Positions 21,241-33,774 of a DNA stretch of 64,000 nt are shown piece by piece (position 1 is the first letter of the stretch; the number at the start of each line of letters is the position of its first letter). The DNA is taken from contig NW_023604861.1 in NCBI RefSeq assembly GCF_014898055.3, forward strand, positions 76,768,292-76,832,291, written 5' to 3'. The translations under genes and the position numbers were made by a program. The notes beneath the pieces were generated by a model. That model saw only the letters and a list, made by a program, of their open reading frames with translations. It was not told the DNA's origin and made no database searches. Source of the stretch: Talpa occidentalis (taxonomy: Eukaryota; Chordata; Mammalia; Eulipotyphla; Talpidae).

Positions 21241-24200
21241 TTCTTCAAGCATAATTTCCAATAGCTGATCTAGATAAAAAAAATGAAAATGTATCAACTT
21301 CCAGTTAAAGCAAAATAAGTCAAAACCAAATAGGCTATAATTATAAATTGATCTCTAGGTAAGTTTTCAAGACAAAAATAATTAATATATTTACCAAACG
21401 TTGATTTTTTTTATGTGCTAGCTAAATACTCTAGTTTGGTAAAAATTGATTCTGGGGGGAAAAAGATTAGAAAATTGAAGTAAGAGGGATTATTTACTTG
21501 CCCCAAATCGCACAGGATTTAAACACAGTACCAGATTACAGTGGGGTAATATTAACCAAACCATTTTAATTATTCTGTTTGCATTAAGATTGGGAATACT
21601 GACTATAAGAAGCTCGTCTTCAGAGAGATAACACTTCAAAACTTTCAAAGGATCTCAGAATTCCTTTTCTGCTGCTATTATTTCACCCAGAATGTGGACA
21701 AATTATAGATCTGCCCTTCATGGTTTGTATTATAGTATCGGTGCTCAGAAACAACTTGATATGTGGCAGTACTGGCAGATTAACCTTGATCAAGGCAACT
21801 GAAAGTTGAGGTATTTGGGAGAGAGAGAAAAAAACTGAAGGAAGGTTACAGTTAGTACATAATTAGATATGATTTTAAAAACTAAAAATTGGAAAACTTG
21901 TTCTAAATGGACTTCCTGGACCTTTTCAAAGTACAGCTTTGTGATTTTGCTGGAACATAACGTTCCTTAAATTTATTCCAACTAGTAACTCTCTTGTCCC
22001 TGCTCCAAACTTAAGCTTTCTCCTATTGCAAACTCCATACTTGCAATTCCAGAGATTGTATTCAATGGGCTTGTGCTGTCTTTTAAGAATTAATTTTTTA
22101 AATGTTTTCAAATAGGAGTTATCACAGTTCCCACACATTTCTCCTTATGCTCTGCTACCCAGCCTTACTTCACTCACTGATATTACATGCCTCAATCTGG
22201 AGACCATTTGAGCTTCCAACACCTGAAAAGGTATGGTCACATTTCAGAGGGGTTGACTGAACTTAGATTTCTATGTGGAAATCAACAGAGATGAGGAGTA
22301 CATACAAATCTTTCCAATCCTATTTTCTACTCATCTGACCTCTCATCTCCCAACCCACTCTTAAAATTATTTATTTGTTGTGTGAGATGAAGATAGAGAA
22401 GAAATTTCTTCCTAACCCTCTGCAATCTTCTTAGGCTGGTGAAGCAATCAAATTAACATCAGACAGATTAATAGGAGGGAAAAAAATTTAATTACATACA
22501 TTTGGGGACTCTTCATGAATGTGGGGCAAAATAAAGGTATATATTCTGAGCTAAGGAATGGGATGTGGCCTAGGCATCAAGGACAGAGGAAGGGCGCTCA
22601 CAAGATGAGGAGAGAGTGACTCATGTGACAAAGACCACATGCTCTATAACTAGATATTTGCCCTGCCATAGAGATGAGTTTCTCTGATAAGAAGGTGATT
22701 TCTAGTAAAAGTTCTAATATTGGGTGATAACCCCAGTTTTTATACTTTTACTTAGGTAAAGGAGTGGTAAAAGTACCTTATGAGTCTAAAGGGCCTTGAT
22801 CAACCTTAGCTAGAAATAACCCACATGCAAAAGTGACATATTGTGGGAAGCCCTGTCTTGAACAACTTACGAGGCTTATCCATTAGTGGCAGCCTGACAA
22901 CAACTAGGTTTACCCTCTAAGGAACAAGATCTGAATTGCTTGAAAGACATTAACTAAGTACCAAAAAGTAAAACAGAAAATCTTAAGATTTTTCCTAAGT
23001 AGACACAGGAGCAATCCCTTCAAATGTACTTGAAAAGAGTTAATTATGTATTTTTCAGTTTGTAGAATTTGAAATTTTAAAAGTGTGCTATTAGGGTAAT
23101 ATTTGTTTCCTTTGGTTTGGAACACCTGTAGCATGAAGTTACTAGAATGTGATCAATGGTAACATTTTAGCTATGCCAACAAGCATGTTTAGCATTGAGG
23201 TGGCTACCTGTCAAAAGCAGTGCTGGTATCCATTGCTGTCACTAAAACCTGGGACTTGAAAATGACGTTGTGGTAAAAAAGTATTTGGTTTAAAACTGGT
23301 TTTGGTATTTTATCATACAGATTGACAAAAGTCTGTGATATATAACTTACACATGAGGGTAAAGGTAACTATAATATTTACTAGATAGAATCTTCCTCTT
23401 TTTATAGTGAAATGGAAAAAAATGGGATTATATATAGAGTCTATCAAGCTAAAAAGAGACATAGAATGTAGCCTGTTACTACAAGAGACAAAACTCCAAG
23501 GGATTTGCATTTGCAAATTTCTCCCAGTGTTCTTGGTGTGCTGGTTTGTATACCTGATGGATCTGGACATCATATTCCTCTACACAATTCTCTTGTCTGT
23601 TTTCTAATATTTATTACACTAGAGATGCTTTTGTTTGTATGAGTATTTCAATCAAATTAGTAATTTTAATTGAGTATAAATGTTACAGTTTTGTTTCTTA
23701 ACGACTGGCAATTTTCTGGTCTGTGCTCTGAAAAACAAAATACTTGCTTAAACTATATAGAGTGATTGTTACTAGAATCTTAGATTTCAAAAAATACTTA
23801 ATTGTTGAAACAAAAGGATCTCAGTAAACATATTGAATACTATTCATTTGAAAGGCTATACAGTTTTTTAACACTTAACTGCAATTTCAAAATGTATGCA
23901 ATCAAGCATCTAACATAATTAAGTAGATTAATACCAATCCAAATTCCTCAAACACTAATGATGACTTCTAGAACACACACTATCTTTCTCAGTTTTATTC
24001 TTGGCATAGTGCAGAGAGGCCTGGCTTTTGTAATAAATGCACTTTTAGAAAAGTAGATTTTCTTAATTTCAAGGAATCTTTGGCATGCTGAGGAAAGTAT
24101 CAATACATAGACCTAATGGACCTTGAACCCTCACCAAATCAAAGCAATCAAATGATTTGTTGATGTTTTGGAGCGGGGAAAGGTGACATATTCAGATTAA

Positions 24201-24590
24201 ATAAAATCATTAAGGAGACTGATTTCATATAGAAGGAGTTGAAAGCACACAGTTAATATTTACAATGGCACCAATAGTAATGAACTGATTAAGCCTTGAA
24301 AAATTATACTCAGACTAGAATATTAGAATGCTTGGTCTGTGCTGTCTTTCTGCAAAGATGGAAATACTCTATCATTACATCGTGTGTCTATTGAGCACTG
24401 GAAGCCATGTGTCTATTGAGCACTGGAAATGTGGTCAGTGCATTTGAACTATTGAGTTTTAAATTTATTAAATTAAGGTTAAATTTATCCACGTGACTGT
24501 TTACTGGACAGTATCGTTCTAAAGTGTTATCAATAAAGTCTCTCAGTTCTTTATAAATTCACTCATTTGTTCACAAACACACACATACGC
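21241..24590. other. Unique AT-rich stretch
   Basis: No gene recognised. About 22404-22870 (with CAGACAGATTAATAGGAGG and a TTTCTCTGATAAGAAGGTGA block) may be an old LTR-like repeat, but I cannot name it. A 21-bp tandem duplication lies at 24383-24428. Confidence 0.4.
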
Positions 24591-24594
24591 ACAT

Positions 24595-24720
24595 AGTCCA
24601 TTCATTAATTCAACAATATTGTTTCAGGCACTGAGAATATAATGGCGAGCAAAACTGAGCAGGCTTTACCCTCATGGAACTTACATGGTCTCATGGAACA
24701 GATGAGCACCAATCACATAA
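24595..24720 (-). repeat. L2 LINE 3' fragment, antisense
   Basis: CAGGCACTGAGAATATAATGG, AAAACTGAGCAGG and CTCATGGAACTTACATGG track the antisense L2 end (key words 'ggcactgtgctaggtgctggggat ... ccctcaaggagcttac'). Confidence 0.55.
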
Positions 24721-26290
24721 TCACACAGCTGGTGTGGAGAACATGATTGTGAGATTCTCCCATACGGCCGATTTCTGTGAGGGAATCTAGGCTTTGTAAC
24801 TTCTTTAAAATCTTCTGATTTTCCCCAAAGAAGTGACCTCTAACCTGGGATCTGAAAGGTATTTGGCCCTATAAAAGGGAGAGATTTTGTCATTTGACAA
24901 TACAGAGAAGCAAATTTAGGTAATTATTATACAGACTACACATGTAAACAAGATCATTGTTCCTCTTTAAGGAGAGGAATATCAACTGCCTGGTGGTTTA
25001 GAAGCATTAAAGCTGTCAAAACTGAAAGCAGAGCAGTTGATCACAGTTTATCCAGGGAGTTTCCAAGTCATTTTGTCTCACAGTGTATAAAGGCAGAGAC
25101 TCATTTAAGAGCTTCTTTTTCTTTTATTGAAATAAGTTATTGAAAATACATATGCACCCATGCACACACACATAGACCTGGGTATAATTTTCTCATAATT
25201 AGGAATATTTTGATGTTCTTGGAAATATATACCCCCACTGAGTGCTAGCTAAGTTTCTGATATGAAAAGCCATGTCTCTTATATACACACGTTATGAAAC
25301 AGCACAGAAACTCTTTGATTTAAATATTTCTTAGGGTCCTAGGATGGTTATCAGTAAAACAGATGATCTGAGGGTTCAGGAAACAAAATTATCCAAAAGG
25401 AGCATAAATTGTGATCAGAATCTAGTTTGCATATAGAATTCTAATCTCCCTGGAAGTTCTAGCTGATAATCTAATTTAACTGTGAAATGATATATGATAA
25501 TTAAAAAATAATTATGTACTCTTAAATGAGAAGCCACTAAAACACGGCGGTACAAAATTAAAGTAGCATGTGACACTCTCTAATTTTACCTGCAGTAATT
25601 TTAATTTAGGGTTTGGAGTCAGGGTGACACTGCCAGTTAAAAACAACCTGATCCATGTAAAATATCCAGACATAACATCTAAGAGAAAGACAGTCTCCCA
25701 TACTGAAAAGAGTGTAAAATGTGTCTTCAGCACCTCCCCCAATACAATATTTCATGAATCTGTCCAGTTTCATGGAATGCTGCCAGGTGAGTGAGCTCAT
25801 TCCTCCCCTTGCTCCTTTCTTTTTTTAAAATGCCTAAGAGGATCTAAATTAGGCTACATCAGAATTATATTGCATTTAATAATTATATTGCATTTAATCA
25901 ATAGAAGTCACCACATTGTACACCTACAGAGCATTCTGGGGGTGTATGCTATACAAGCCACTGAGAAACCCTGGGTCAATGATTGTGGAGTGCCTTTAAA
26001 TCGCTGACAAATATTGACACATATCCTTCCCTGAGGTCACCTGTAAGAGCTCAATGAGTAACAAGAGTGATGGGATACTGTTTCATAATTCAGATCAACA
26101 AATCCCCTGAAGCCTCTAAACTTTATTAATTGTGCTGAGTTCAATTTTTTTTATAAAACCCACACTAATGGTGTTTTTATCAGAATGAAACCGATAGTTA
26201 TTTCACCCCTCTCCAGAGGTAGGCATTGCTACTAGGGGAATCCCTGGGTTGTTGTTACCCTATGCTCCATCTTTCTGATATGGTTTCAAT
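24721..26290. other. No recognised gene
   Basis: Overlapping frames on both strands at 25512-25800 are mutual shadows with no motif. A short 19-bp tandem repeat (AATTATATTGCATTTAAT) occurs at about 25863-25900. Nothing else is seen. Confidence 0.45.
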
Positions 26291-26297
26291 AATTTAA

Positions 26298-26905
26298 AAT
26301 GCAAACTGATCCAGCCACAATGGAAAGTTGTGTGGAGTTTCCTCAAAACATTAAAAATAGATCTACCATGTGATCCAGCAATTCCACTCCTAGGAATCTA
26401 TCCAAAGAACACAAAAACACTAACTGGAAAGGAAACCTGCTCTCCTATGTTTATTGCAGCACTATTTACAATAGCCATGATATGGAAGCAACTCAGATGC
26501 CCCCAGACAGATAAACAGATAAAAAATTGGGTTATATATACACCATCGGATACTACTCAGCAATCAAAAAAGACAAAGTCTTGTCATTTGTGGCAACATG
26601 GATGGAGCTGGAAGGGATTATGCTAGCCAAAATAAGTCAGAAGGAATAAGATAAATATCGGATGGTTTCACTAATATGCGGAATATAGAGACACTGAACA
26701 AAAGGTCAAGAAAAAGACAAAACTAGCAATCTCAACATAGAGCTAAAGCATACAGCAAGGAAGGGAAGGAAAGAGAACAAACAGGGGCGGGAATAACAGA
26801 AAGGAATATGGTGATGGTTCATGGGTGATATAGTGGTGGAGAACTGAGGGGAAGAAACTAATTACTGTACAAAAATGAACAACGATATAATGAAAAAATA
26901 ACAGC
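26298..26905 (+). pseudogene. 5'-truncated L1 with ORF2 C-terminal remnant
   Basis: The frame from about 26330 reads [22 protein letters not shown]..., then MFIAALFTIAMIWKQL, the conserved C-terminal end of L1 ORF2p. The frame breaks in the region that should continue the ORF2 end. The DNA continues into a 3'UTR like that at 8.4 kb (GGTGATGGTTCATGGGTG, TTACTGTACAAAAATGAAC) and an A-rich end. Reverse transcriptase and endonuclease domains are absent, so it is a dead 3' fragment. No clear target duplication was found. Confidence 0.8.
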
Positions 26906-27885
26906 TAAACTTTCAAAGAAAAATATATAAAATAAAATCCTGGTGGAGTCATGTGTGGAGGAAGAGGCAGAGAAGAGTAATGATTGGGGGAGAAGTTCAT
27001 TTCCTATCATCAGTTCATTTCACTGATGGCATCTCTGTCCAATCAGTTCTCCAGGTCCAAACCACACATGTCACACATTTTGTGGCCTTTGCATGTAGTT
27101 TACCACGCAAGCAAATGATCTTGGGAACACTTGAACTTTTTATAATGTAAACTTTCAAATATGTTCCACATAATCATTCCACGCCCAGTCCCATTTTATC
27201 AACACCCCCCACCCCTTGCCCCTTTCTGTTCCGTACTGAAGCAAATTCATGGATCGTTTGCACCTGGAATGGTGCAGTTAATAGAGGTGGTCACTTTTCC
27301 CTAAAGCATATTTGATCCCTCTCTTCCCTCCAGGGGAAGTTCTATCCTTGACACTCCCGGACATTTTATCTCTACCTTTTTTCTGGAACCTATCACTTCT
27401 GATCGGGAATTACAGATCTTTTTGTATATCTATCTTTCTATTGAACCATCAATTCCTTGAAGGAAAACCTATGACTAATTCATCCAGTATTTAATAAATA
27501 CTTGAATGAAAGAAGAAATGTATAAAGATGGGTTGCAATGACTACAATTCAACTTAGACCAAGACAGATCCACATTCAGCACTGGGAATTAAAGAAACAG
27601 ACATGTTTTCACTATGTGATTTGATCTGGCTTCTGCTTATAGATCTTAAGAAAAAAACCTTGAGTTTCTTCCAAGTGCCCATACAACCTTTAGGCAAAAT
27701 ATATTTATTGCTAATTGAATGGTAAAGGATCTAAGTATGAGCGAAGTATGTTATTTATGATAAAAGAAGTTGCTTCATGTAACTATGTTTTAAACAATAC
27801 AAATTTGAAAATGGATCTCCATATTTTGCATGAAATAGCAAAAGACATTTGAAGAAGCTACTTTTCTTTCATGGGAGAAGAGAAT
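26906..27885. other. No gene recognised; short L2-like 3' end
   Basis: About 27425-27515 resembles an L2 3' end (CCTTGAAGGAAAACCTATGA then TTTAATAAATACTTGAATG). The rest is unique. Confidence 0.4.
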
Positions 27886-27889
27886 GGAT

Positions 27890-27995
27890 TTTGGAGTCAA
27901 GCAGACCTAGCTGTAAATCAGTTTTTGTCTTGAGCAAGTTGATGAACATTTTGACTCTTACCTTCCTAATCTTGAAAATGAATAACTGGATGATA
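27890..27995 (+). repeat. MIR SINE fragment, sense
   Basis: GGATTTTGGAGTCAAGCAGAC and TCTTGAGCAAGTTGATGAAC match the MIR 5' half. It is followed within 25 bp by an antisense MIR. Confidence 0.6.
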
Positions 27996-28017
27996 GATAG
28001 ATAACTATCTTCTTATG

Positions 28018-28260
28018 TATTATAATAATACTAACAACCCTTTATTGAGAGCTTACTATATGCTGGCACTGGATTAAGTGGGATGCAAGTCTTGTCCTAA
28101 TTATTCCTTACAGTAACTATCAGTACAGTTAATATATTGATTTTGCTTACCAGAAAACCAAGGTCTAGAAAATTAAGTAACTTGCTCAAGGTCATATAAC
28201 TAGTAAAAGGTGGAACTGGCTTTCGAAGATTTAATCTTGGGTCTTTCTGACTAATGATAG
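28018..28260 (-). repeat. MIR SINE, antisense, nearly full length
   Basis: TTTATTGAGAGCTTACTATA, TGCTGGCACTGGATTAAG, CTTGCTCAAGGTCATATAAC and GTAAAAGGTGGAACTGGCTT give the complete antisense order of MIR. Confidence 0.75.
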
Positions 28261-29718
28261 TTACAATTCTTTTTAACTATTGTGCCACCGAACTTTCTTT
28301 CTTTAAGGTTCCTTTGAAGCTTTGCATAGAAGAGGAATTTTCTTAAAACTTCAAGGAAATGTCTTTCTTTCAATTGTTTATTGCTATTGAAATCATATAT
28401 AACAAAACCTGACAAACGTGAAGCTTTGAATAATTAGGGGTTTTTGAAATTGAGAACGTTAATAAAGAAGAATGAATATATGAAGACCATATTCACCTTT
28501 AAACATTCAAAAGACTAGTAATATGATATAAAATTAATATATTTCTCAAGGGATACAGAATGTACAGATACTTTTTTGTAACACTTATTCTATTGCAGTA
28601 ACAGGAAAATATACTTAAAGGTACAACTTCAGTAAAACATCAACAGAAATAATAGCAGCAAAAGTGTACAAAGTTTTTGGAATTTGGAAGATCTTAAGTG
28701 AAAAAATTAATATTAGTAAAGTATTTAGAACCAAGCAAGATATACAATGGATATGTAAATAGGTATTTGATTAGATAACCACAAGGTTGAGGCATAAAAC
28801 ACCCTACATATCAAATGACTTAGTATCTGAAGTAGTGTCCAGTTTAAGTTTTAGGAACACTTGCTAGTACATCTCTAAGAAGGTATACATTCTTTTTCTC
28901 CTCCTTACTAGAAATTTTGGTATTTCCTAAATCTATTAATTCCATTAATTATCCCAATACAAAAGCCTAGAAAATCTTCATTAAAATATTCAGGCTGGCT
29001 TATTGGAGGTTGTCATTACTGTTCTCTTTGAGTAAAATATTTAAAAGATTTGTTTTAGAAAATGTAGTTCAGCCTGAAAACCTGTCTTTAAGGTTGAACC
29101 CGAATCTCTGGTTCCTACCAGCCTCCACATTCCAAATACAGATTTACTATAGCAAATAAAAATCTGAGTCAAGTGTCTGAAGAACAGGGTGTGATTTTGC
29201 TAAAATTGCCAATTTTGTTACAGCATGTTTGGAGAAGTTGCCTCTGAACCGGCTGTCATGAGTATTTCTTAAATTAAAATAATTCCCACTGAATCTTTTG
29301 AAAGTAAATAGTTGGTGTCCAAGAATCTCCCAGAATAAGCCACTATGAAGTCTCACCAGGACAGGATGCTTTGTCTGTGGTGCTCACTTCCACATGCTCA
29401 GGGCCTGGCACCTGGCAGGTGCTACAAATTGTGTTGACCATGAAATGAGAGCAAAGTATTTATGCCACAGTTCAACTACACCAGGAGCCTGGCTTCATGC
29501 ATATTCTTACAGGGAAAGCTTTCCTTAAAATGTTCCAAAATTAAACATTCCACAATTAAGTTTTGGATAGCAACGTTGATCTGGTCCAAGTTATATGTGG
29601 CAAAGATAAACCTGCTACTCCTGCATCCTAAAACTCCCTGTGGATTTGGGCTCTGGCAAAGATAAAACAGATCCCAAGATAATCTGGACTGGACATATGT
29701 TGACTAGAACAATTGTCG
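28261..29718. other. No recognised feature
   Basis: Unique AT-rich sequence. The minus frame 29147-29356 and plus frame 29462-29665 lack motifs. Confidence 0.5.
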
Positions 29719-29733
29719 CTTCCAGTTGCTTTT

Positions 29734-29810
29734 TTTTTTATAGAGGCATGTTTTTATTTATTTATTTGTTCATTTGTTTTTGTTTATACATGCACTGGGT
29801 ACAGTCAGAA
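29734..29810 (-). mobile_element. Severely 5'-truncated SINE (tail end only)
   Basis: Only the 3' end of the SINE is present: a TTTATTTATTTATTTGTTC tail complement followed by TTTATACATGCACTGGGTAC and AGTCAGAA. A 14-bp exact duplication, TTCCAGTTGCTTTT, flanks it at 29720-29733 and 29811-29824, so the truncation happened at insertion, not afterwards. Confidence 0.85.
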
Positions 29811-29824
29811 TTCCAGTTGCTTTT

Positions 29825-30635
29825 AACACAAGGATTTGGTGGGGAGCAGAGGACAGCATGTTTGCTATTCGTGGACAGGCTCTTTTCATTTTTATCCTGC
29901 AGGCTTTGGGAGTTGATGATAATTAATGCACACTGGATGGTCTTCAGGGCACACAGATCAGAAGCCCTGTATCCAGTGGGGCACTTGGACGTCCACTCCA
30001 CTCAGAGAAGGGAAAAGAGAAAGAAGCAGTAGTTAACTTGCTTTGACAAGAAATGGCGCTTGCTGTCCTGGCAGTTTGCTTGGGCTTGGTTGTGGGCTGG
30101 GCAAATCCCCACCAAGAGGTCCTTGGGGGCAGAAACTCTTGAGGGGTGGGAGAGTGGGATAGATGAGCCACCAAGTTGAAACACAAGCCCACATACTCAT
30201 TTTGTCCTTGTCTCATCACTAACGTAAGCATTTGAAGAATTAGGTCCTGAGAGAGTGCCTCAGTTTCCCCAAGTTTCATTCCCCCCCAAGCTTAGCTGTG
30301 GGCCCAGAGTCTACATTTACCCTAGGGAATGCTGCTTGAGGCAGGACATAATGCTCTTGCACGCATCGCTAAGCACAGTGTGAAATTTGTCCCTGAAGGG
30401 AAGAGGCGTGACCAATGTGTGTCAGATGTTTTGGCTTTTTGTATGACTCCAGCCAGGGCAGGGGGTGTAGCTATTGGACGACAGGGTTTGGGCAAACAAA
30501 AGAGTTAACAGCAACCTGGGTTCCACACTAATCCCACATCATAAAATGCTTGAGGTAGGGGTGGGAAGTAGGATGAGTGGGAGGCAGGGGAATGAAAGAC
30601 AGAAGGAAGGTTGATCATTGCAAGCTGTTCATCAC
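29825..30635. other. No recognised feature
   Basis: GC content rises somewhat. Overlapping frames on both strands (29640-30032 plus; 29762-30279 minus) show no conserved motif and do not support a gene. Confidence 0.45.
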
Positions 30636-30639
30636 TCAC

Positions 30640-30790
30640 CAGCAGTGTGACCTTGGACAAGTTACTTTCCTTGGGCAAGACCCTTTCTGGGTCTCATTTT
30701 CCTCATTTGTGAAATGGTGGTAGTGAGGGCACCTACCTCATCAGGTTGTTATGAAATCCAAATGAATACACGTAAAACATTTAGGTCTGT
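30640..30790 (+). repeat. MIR SINE fragment, sense
   Basis: GTGTGACCTTGGACAAGTTAC, TCATTTTCCTCATTTGTGAAA, TGGTGGTAGTGAGGGCACC and CTCATCAGGTTGTTATGAAA match the MIR consensus well. Confidence 0.8.
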
Positions 30791-31960
30791 ACCTCCCCCA
30801 TCCACTCCCCAAATAATTCACAATAAACATTAGCTCATGGGATGTGGTTTGGTTAATTTATATCCAGTTTGTACCAAAACGGAGCTGTTTGGGAATATAA
30901 AGATTCTACTTATCACATCATAGTTTGAATAAGCTCATGTTGCTTTTGCTGGAAAAGGTTGCAGATCTTTAAGAAAAGTCCTTAAGATGGATTACGCCTG
31001 TCACCAAGTGTGAGTCATTTGGCTAATTCAGTATTAAAAATAACAAAAATAATTTTTTAAAACTCCTTACATTCCCTTGGTATTATAATAGCACACGTTG
31101 TCTTCATCAACTGTTCAAAAAATGGCAGTTCAAGAACTTCACAATATATTTGGTTGTGTACCTCTGGAGAGCTGAAGAGACTGTGTACCTCTGGAGAGCT
31201 GCTTCTTTCTTCTCCAGGAAAGCCTTCGCGTTAGGTCTCAGGTGAGCCTGAATCTGGGAGAGAGAGCACTGGCTTGAGGCAGACCTCTGTACAAATCTAC
31301 AACGGTTGTGCTTAAAAGTCTAGGAGAAGAAGAAAGATGCTGCGAACTTCTAAATAACTACTACATGGTCAAGAACTATAGGACCTGAAATTCATTGTGA
31401 AATCAAGACCAGAATATACTTTCGAGAAACACATGGCAAGAGTTATGGCAGTGTGATATACTAGCTGGTCCAATAGGAGAAGGGGGACAGTATTGTCAAA
31501 TAAAAATACTTAAATCCTGGAGGGCCAGGAAACAACCTTCTCTTAGCTACTCCTTACTAAGGCTTTATGCAAGGTTGCTCGAGATGTAAACCAGGATTAA
31601 CATGGGGGCATAATTATTATATCCATAATATAAACAACATAAATCACATCAAGCACATTTTTATAGAGACTTGGTTACGGTTTCAGTGTGTGTAGGGGAA
31701 TCTTTGATATATTTTCACTCGTGTCTGTGTTCATAGTGTAACCTTGGGGAGGGGCTAGTACTGGAGTTACTGGAGAGTCATTATTCTATAGTTTCTTCTA
31801 TAATTAGTCTATGATTCTCTGATGAAAATTAACTCAGGGGAAAGCAGCACTGTAGGAAATTTGGGTTTTAATGTATGGTTTTGCAAGCACTACACCTGGC
31901 CGTGGCCTTAGGCACAGAGTGTTATCAACTTCAGTTTTTCTCTTATTAAAAAGATAATAT
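30791..31960. other. No recognised gene
   Basis: Unique sequence with a 20-bp tandem duplication (TGTGTACCTCTGGAGAGCTG at 31155-31174 and 31182-31201). Confidence 0.5.
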
Positions 31961-31963
31961 GTT

Positions 31964-32240
31964 GGGCCTCCCCGTTGGCGCAGCGGTTGAGCGCTGGGTT
32001 GCGAGGCTGCCCGCAGCCTCTGCAGCGCTGGTTCAATCCCCGGCTGCTCCCCGGCCACTGGGGGAGGGTCCCGCATGGCGTGCAGACCTCTCCTGCAGCA
32101 CCCGCTGCTCCCCTCAGCAGTGTACCTTGGTCCTTCTGCCTGCTCTGCTCCCCGCTCTGGCTCTGGTGAATTCTCTCACCCTCCTGCGCTTCTGACAGTA
32201 CCCAGTGCTTGTATAAATAAATAAATAAATCTTAAAAAAT
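31964..32240 (+). mobile_element. tRNA-derived SINE (GGTTGAGCGCTGGG subtype), near consensus
   Basis: Head GGGCCTCCCCGTTGGCGCAG, an intact B-box-like GGTTCAATCCC, and the full body to a TATAAATAAATAAATAAATC tail. CpG sites are still present, a sign of relative youth. The left flank ATAATATGT and the right flank ATATATATGTT are similar but too simple to give a firm target duplication. Confidence 0.9.
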
Positions 32241-32956
32241 ATATATATATGTTTTCCAGACAAATACTGTAGATACCTTATAAATAGAGAGAAGTTAGAG
32301 TTATAAATTTCCATAGTTCATAAGGAAGGAAAGAAGAAAGAAAGAAAGAAAAACTGAACTTGATAACTTGCTAATTTAGAGTCATAACCTTGGAGTTTGG
32401 GTCTGATCCATCAGTGATAGGGTGATGCTGAATAGGTGACTTAGTTTATCTATGTATGGACTTGAGTAATAATTTAATCTTCTGGTATAGATTAGGAATA
32501 TTTTATGAGCATTTCATCAATGACTGCAAAGCACAAAATAAACAAGTGATTGATAATTTGGCTTAGGTGATCAATGAAGACAGGAAAACTAGCAGCCATG
32601 ACATGACCTGTCTGAGATTTACTGTCCTTGACTTGCCTGCCTTGATTACTTACATGGCCATAACTGGCCAATGTATTACCGATTTCCCTTCAAATTTGCA
32701 TTGCACTCAGCAAATTTGACTGCAGAATTGTTTTTTTTCCTTATGAAAATGAACAATGGTTTTATTACTAACAATGGCTTTTTTTTTATTTTATTACTAA
32801 CAATGGACCTTATTACCAAGTTCTAAAGGAAAAATTCTCAAAGATGACTAAAAACTAGAGAGTGGATGGTAACTTATTAGTTCTTCTTATCACTCAAAGG
32901 GCAGCTTCCCACCCCTTGGGTCACCTGCCGCCAGGTGATTGACTCACTCATTTGCT
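32241..32956. other. No recognised gene; AG-rich microsatellite
   Basis: An (AAGG/AAAG)n tract lies at about 32319-32352. The imperfect repeat ATTACTAACAATGG occurs twice near 32764 and 32793. Otherwise nothing is recognised. Confidence 0.5.
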
Positions 32957-33112
32957 TCAGACTCACCTGCAGAGCTTGTTAAGACAGATGGCAAGACCCC
33001 ACCTCCAGAGTGTCTGATTCAGCAGGTTTGGATTAGGGCTTGAGAATCTGCACACCTAACAAGTCCCCAGAGATGCTGATGCTACTGGTCCCTGGACCAC
33101 ACTTTAAACACC
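32957..33112 (+). repeat. MER5A-like hAT DNA transposon remnant
   Basis: Ordered words GAGCTTGTTAAGACAGATGG, CCCACCTCCAGAGTGTCTGA, TTCAGCAGGTTTGG, GAGAATCTGCACACCTAACA, AGATGCTGATGCTACTGGTC and GGACCACACTTTAAACACCA match the MER5A consensus closely. This is a non-autonomous hAT-Charlie element old enough to be shared by placental mammals. Confidence 0.8.
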
Positions 33113-33769
33113 ACAGAGGCGCTGGTCTCCTGTCTGCTCCTGAATTTTCCCTGTAATACCGTCCCCTCCCACACAACCCCCAGCCTTCACCATTCCTTCC
33201 GTCCTGCCTGTCACCAAGGAAATCCCTCACTTCTTGTTCTCTGGGTGATCGGAAGGCAGTCAGGTGTCTCTGAACCCCCTTTAATAGATGCCTTGGGTGT
33301 TTCTTAAACGAAAAGATTGGGATGACTAGAAGGAATGGCGAACAGAACAGGATAACATGAAATTGGAGCTAAATATGATTGTGGTAGTACACTGTTCCTT
33401 AACTTTTTTCATTATTGACCACCCCCCAACCAGGAGGCATTTTAGACATTTTCCCCCTAACTATGCCCCATCCCACCCACATCCCTGCCCAAGAAATTTA
33501 AATACCACATGCTATTTATCTGTTTATTACTATAGTCTTTCAAAGGGCCACAAAGTATTGTAATATCTAAGGATTTGTTCATCCACCAAGAACCAATTTT
33601 ACCCCCTTGGAAGTGATGTCACCCCTGCTCAGAATGCATGTTCTAGCAGAGTAGGGTAAAGTCATCAAAACATTTTAATCTGTCCATAAGTTCTCTTTGT
33701 AGCACATCAGTTCTTAGGTTCAGTTCTTACTCTAGTGCTTCAAAGACTCTTGTTATCTCTTCTCTCTGA
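33113..33769. other. No recognised feature
   Basis: C-rich patch at 33420-33490. No repeat or gene recognised. Confidence 0.5.
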
Positions 33770-33774
33770 GTGAC

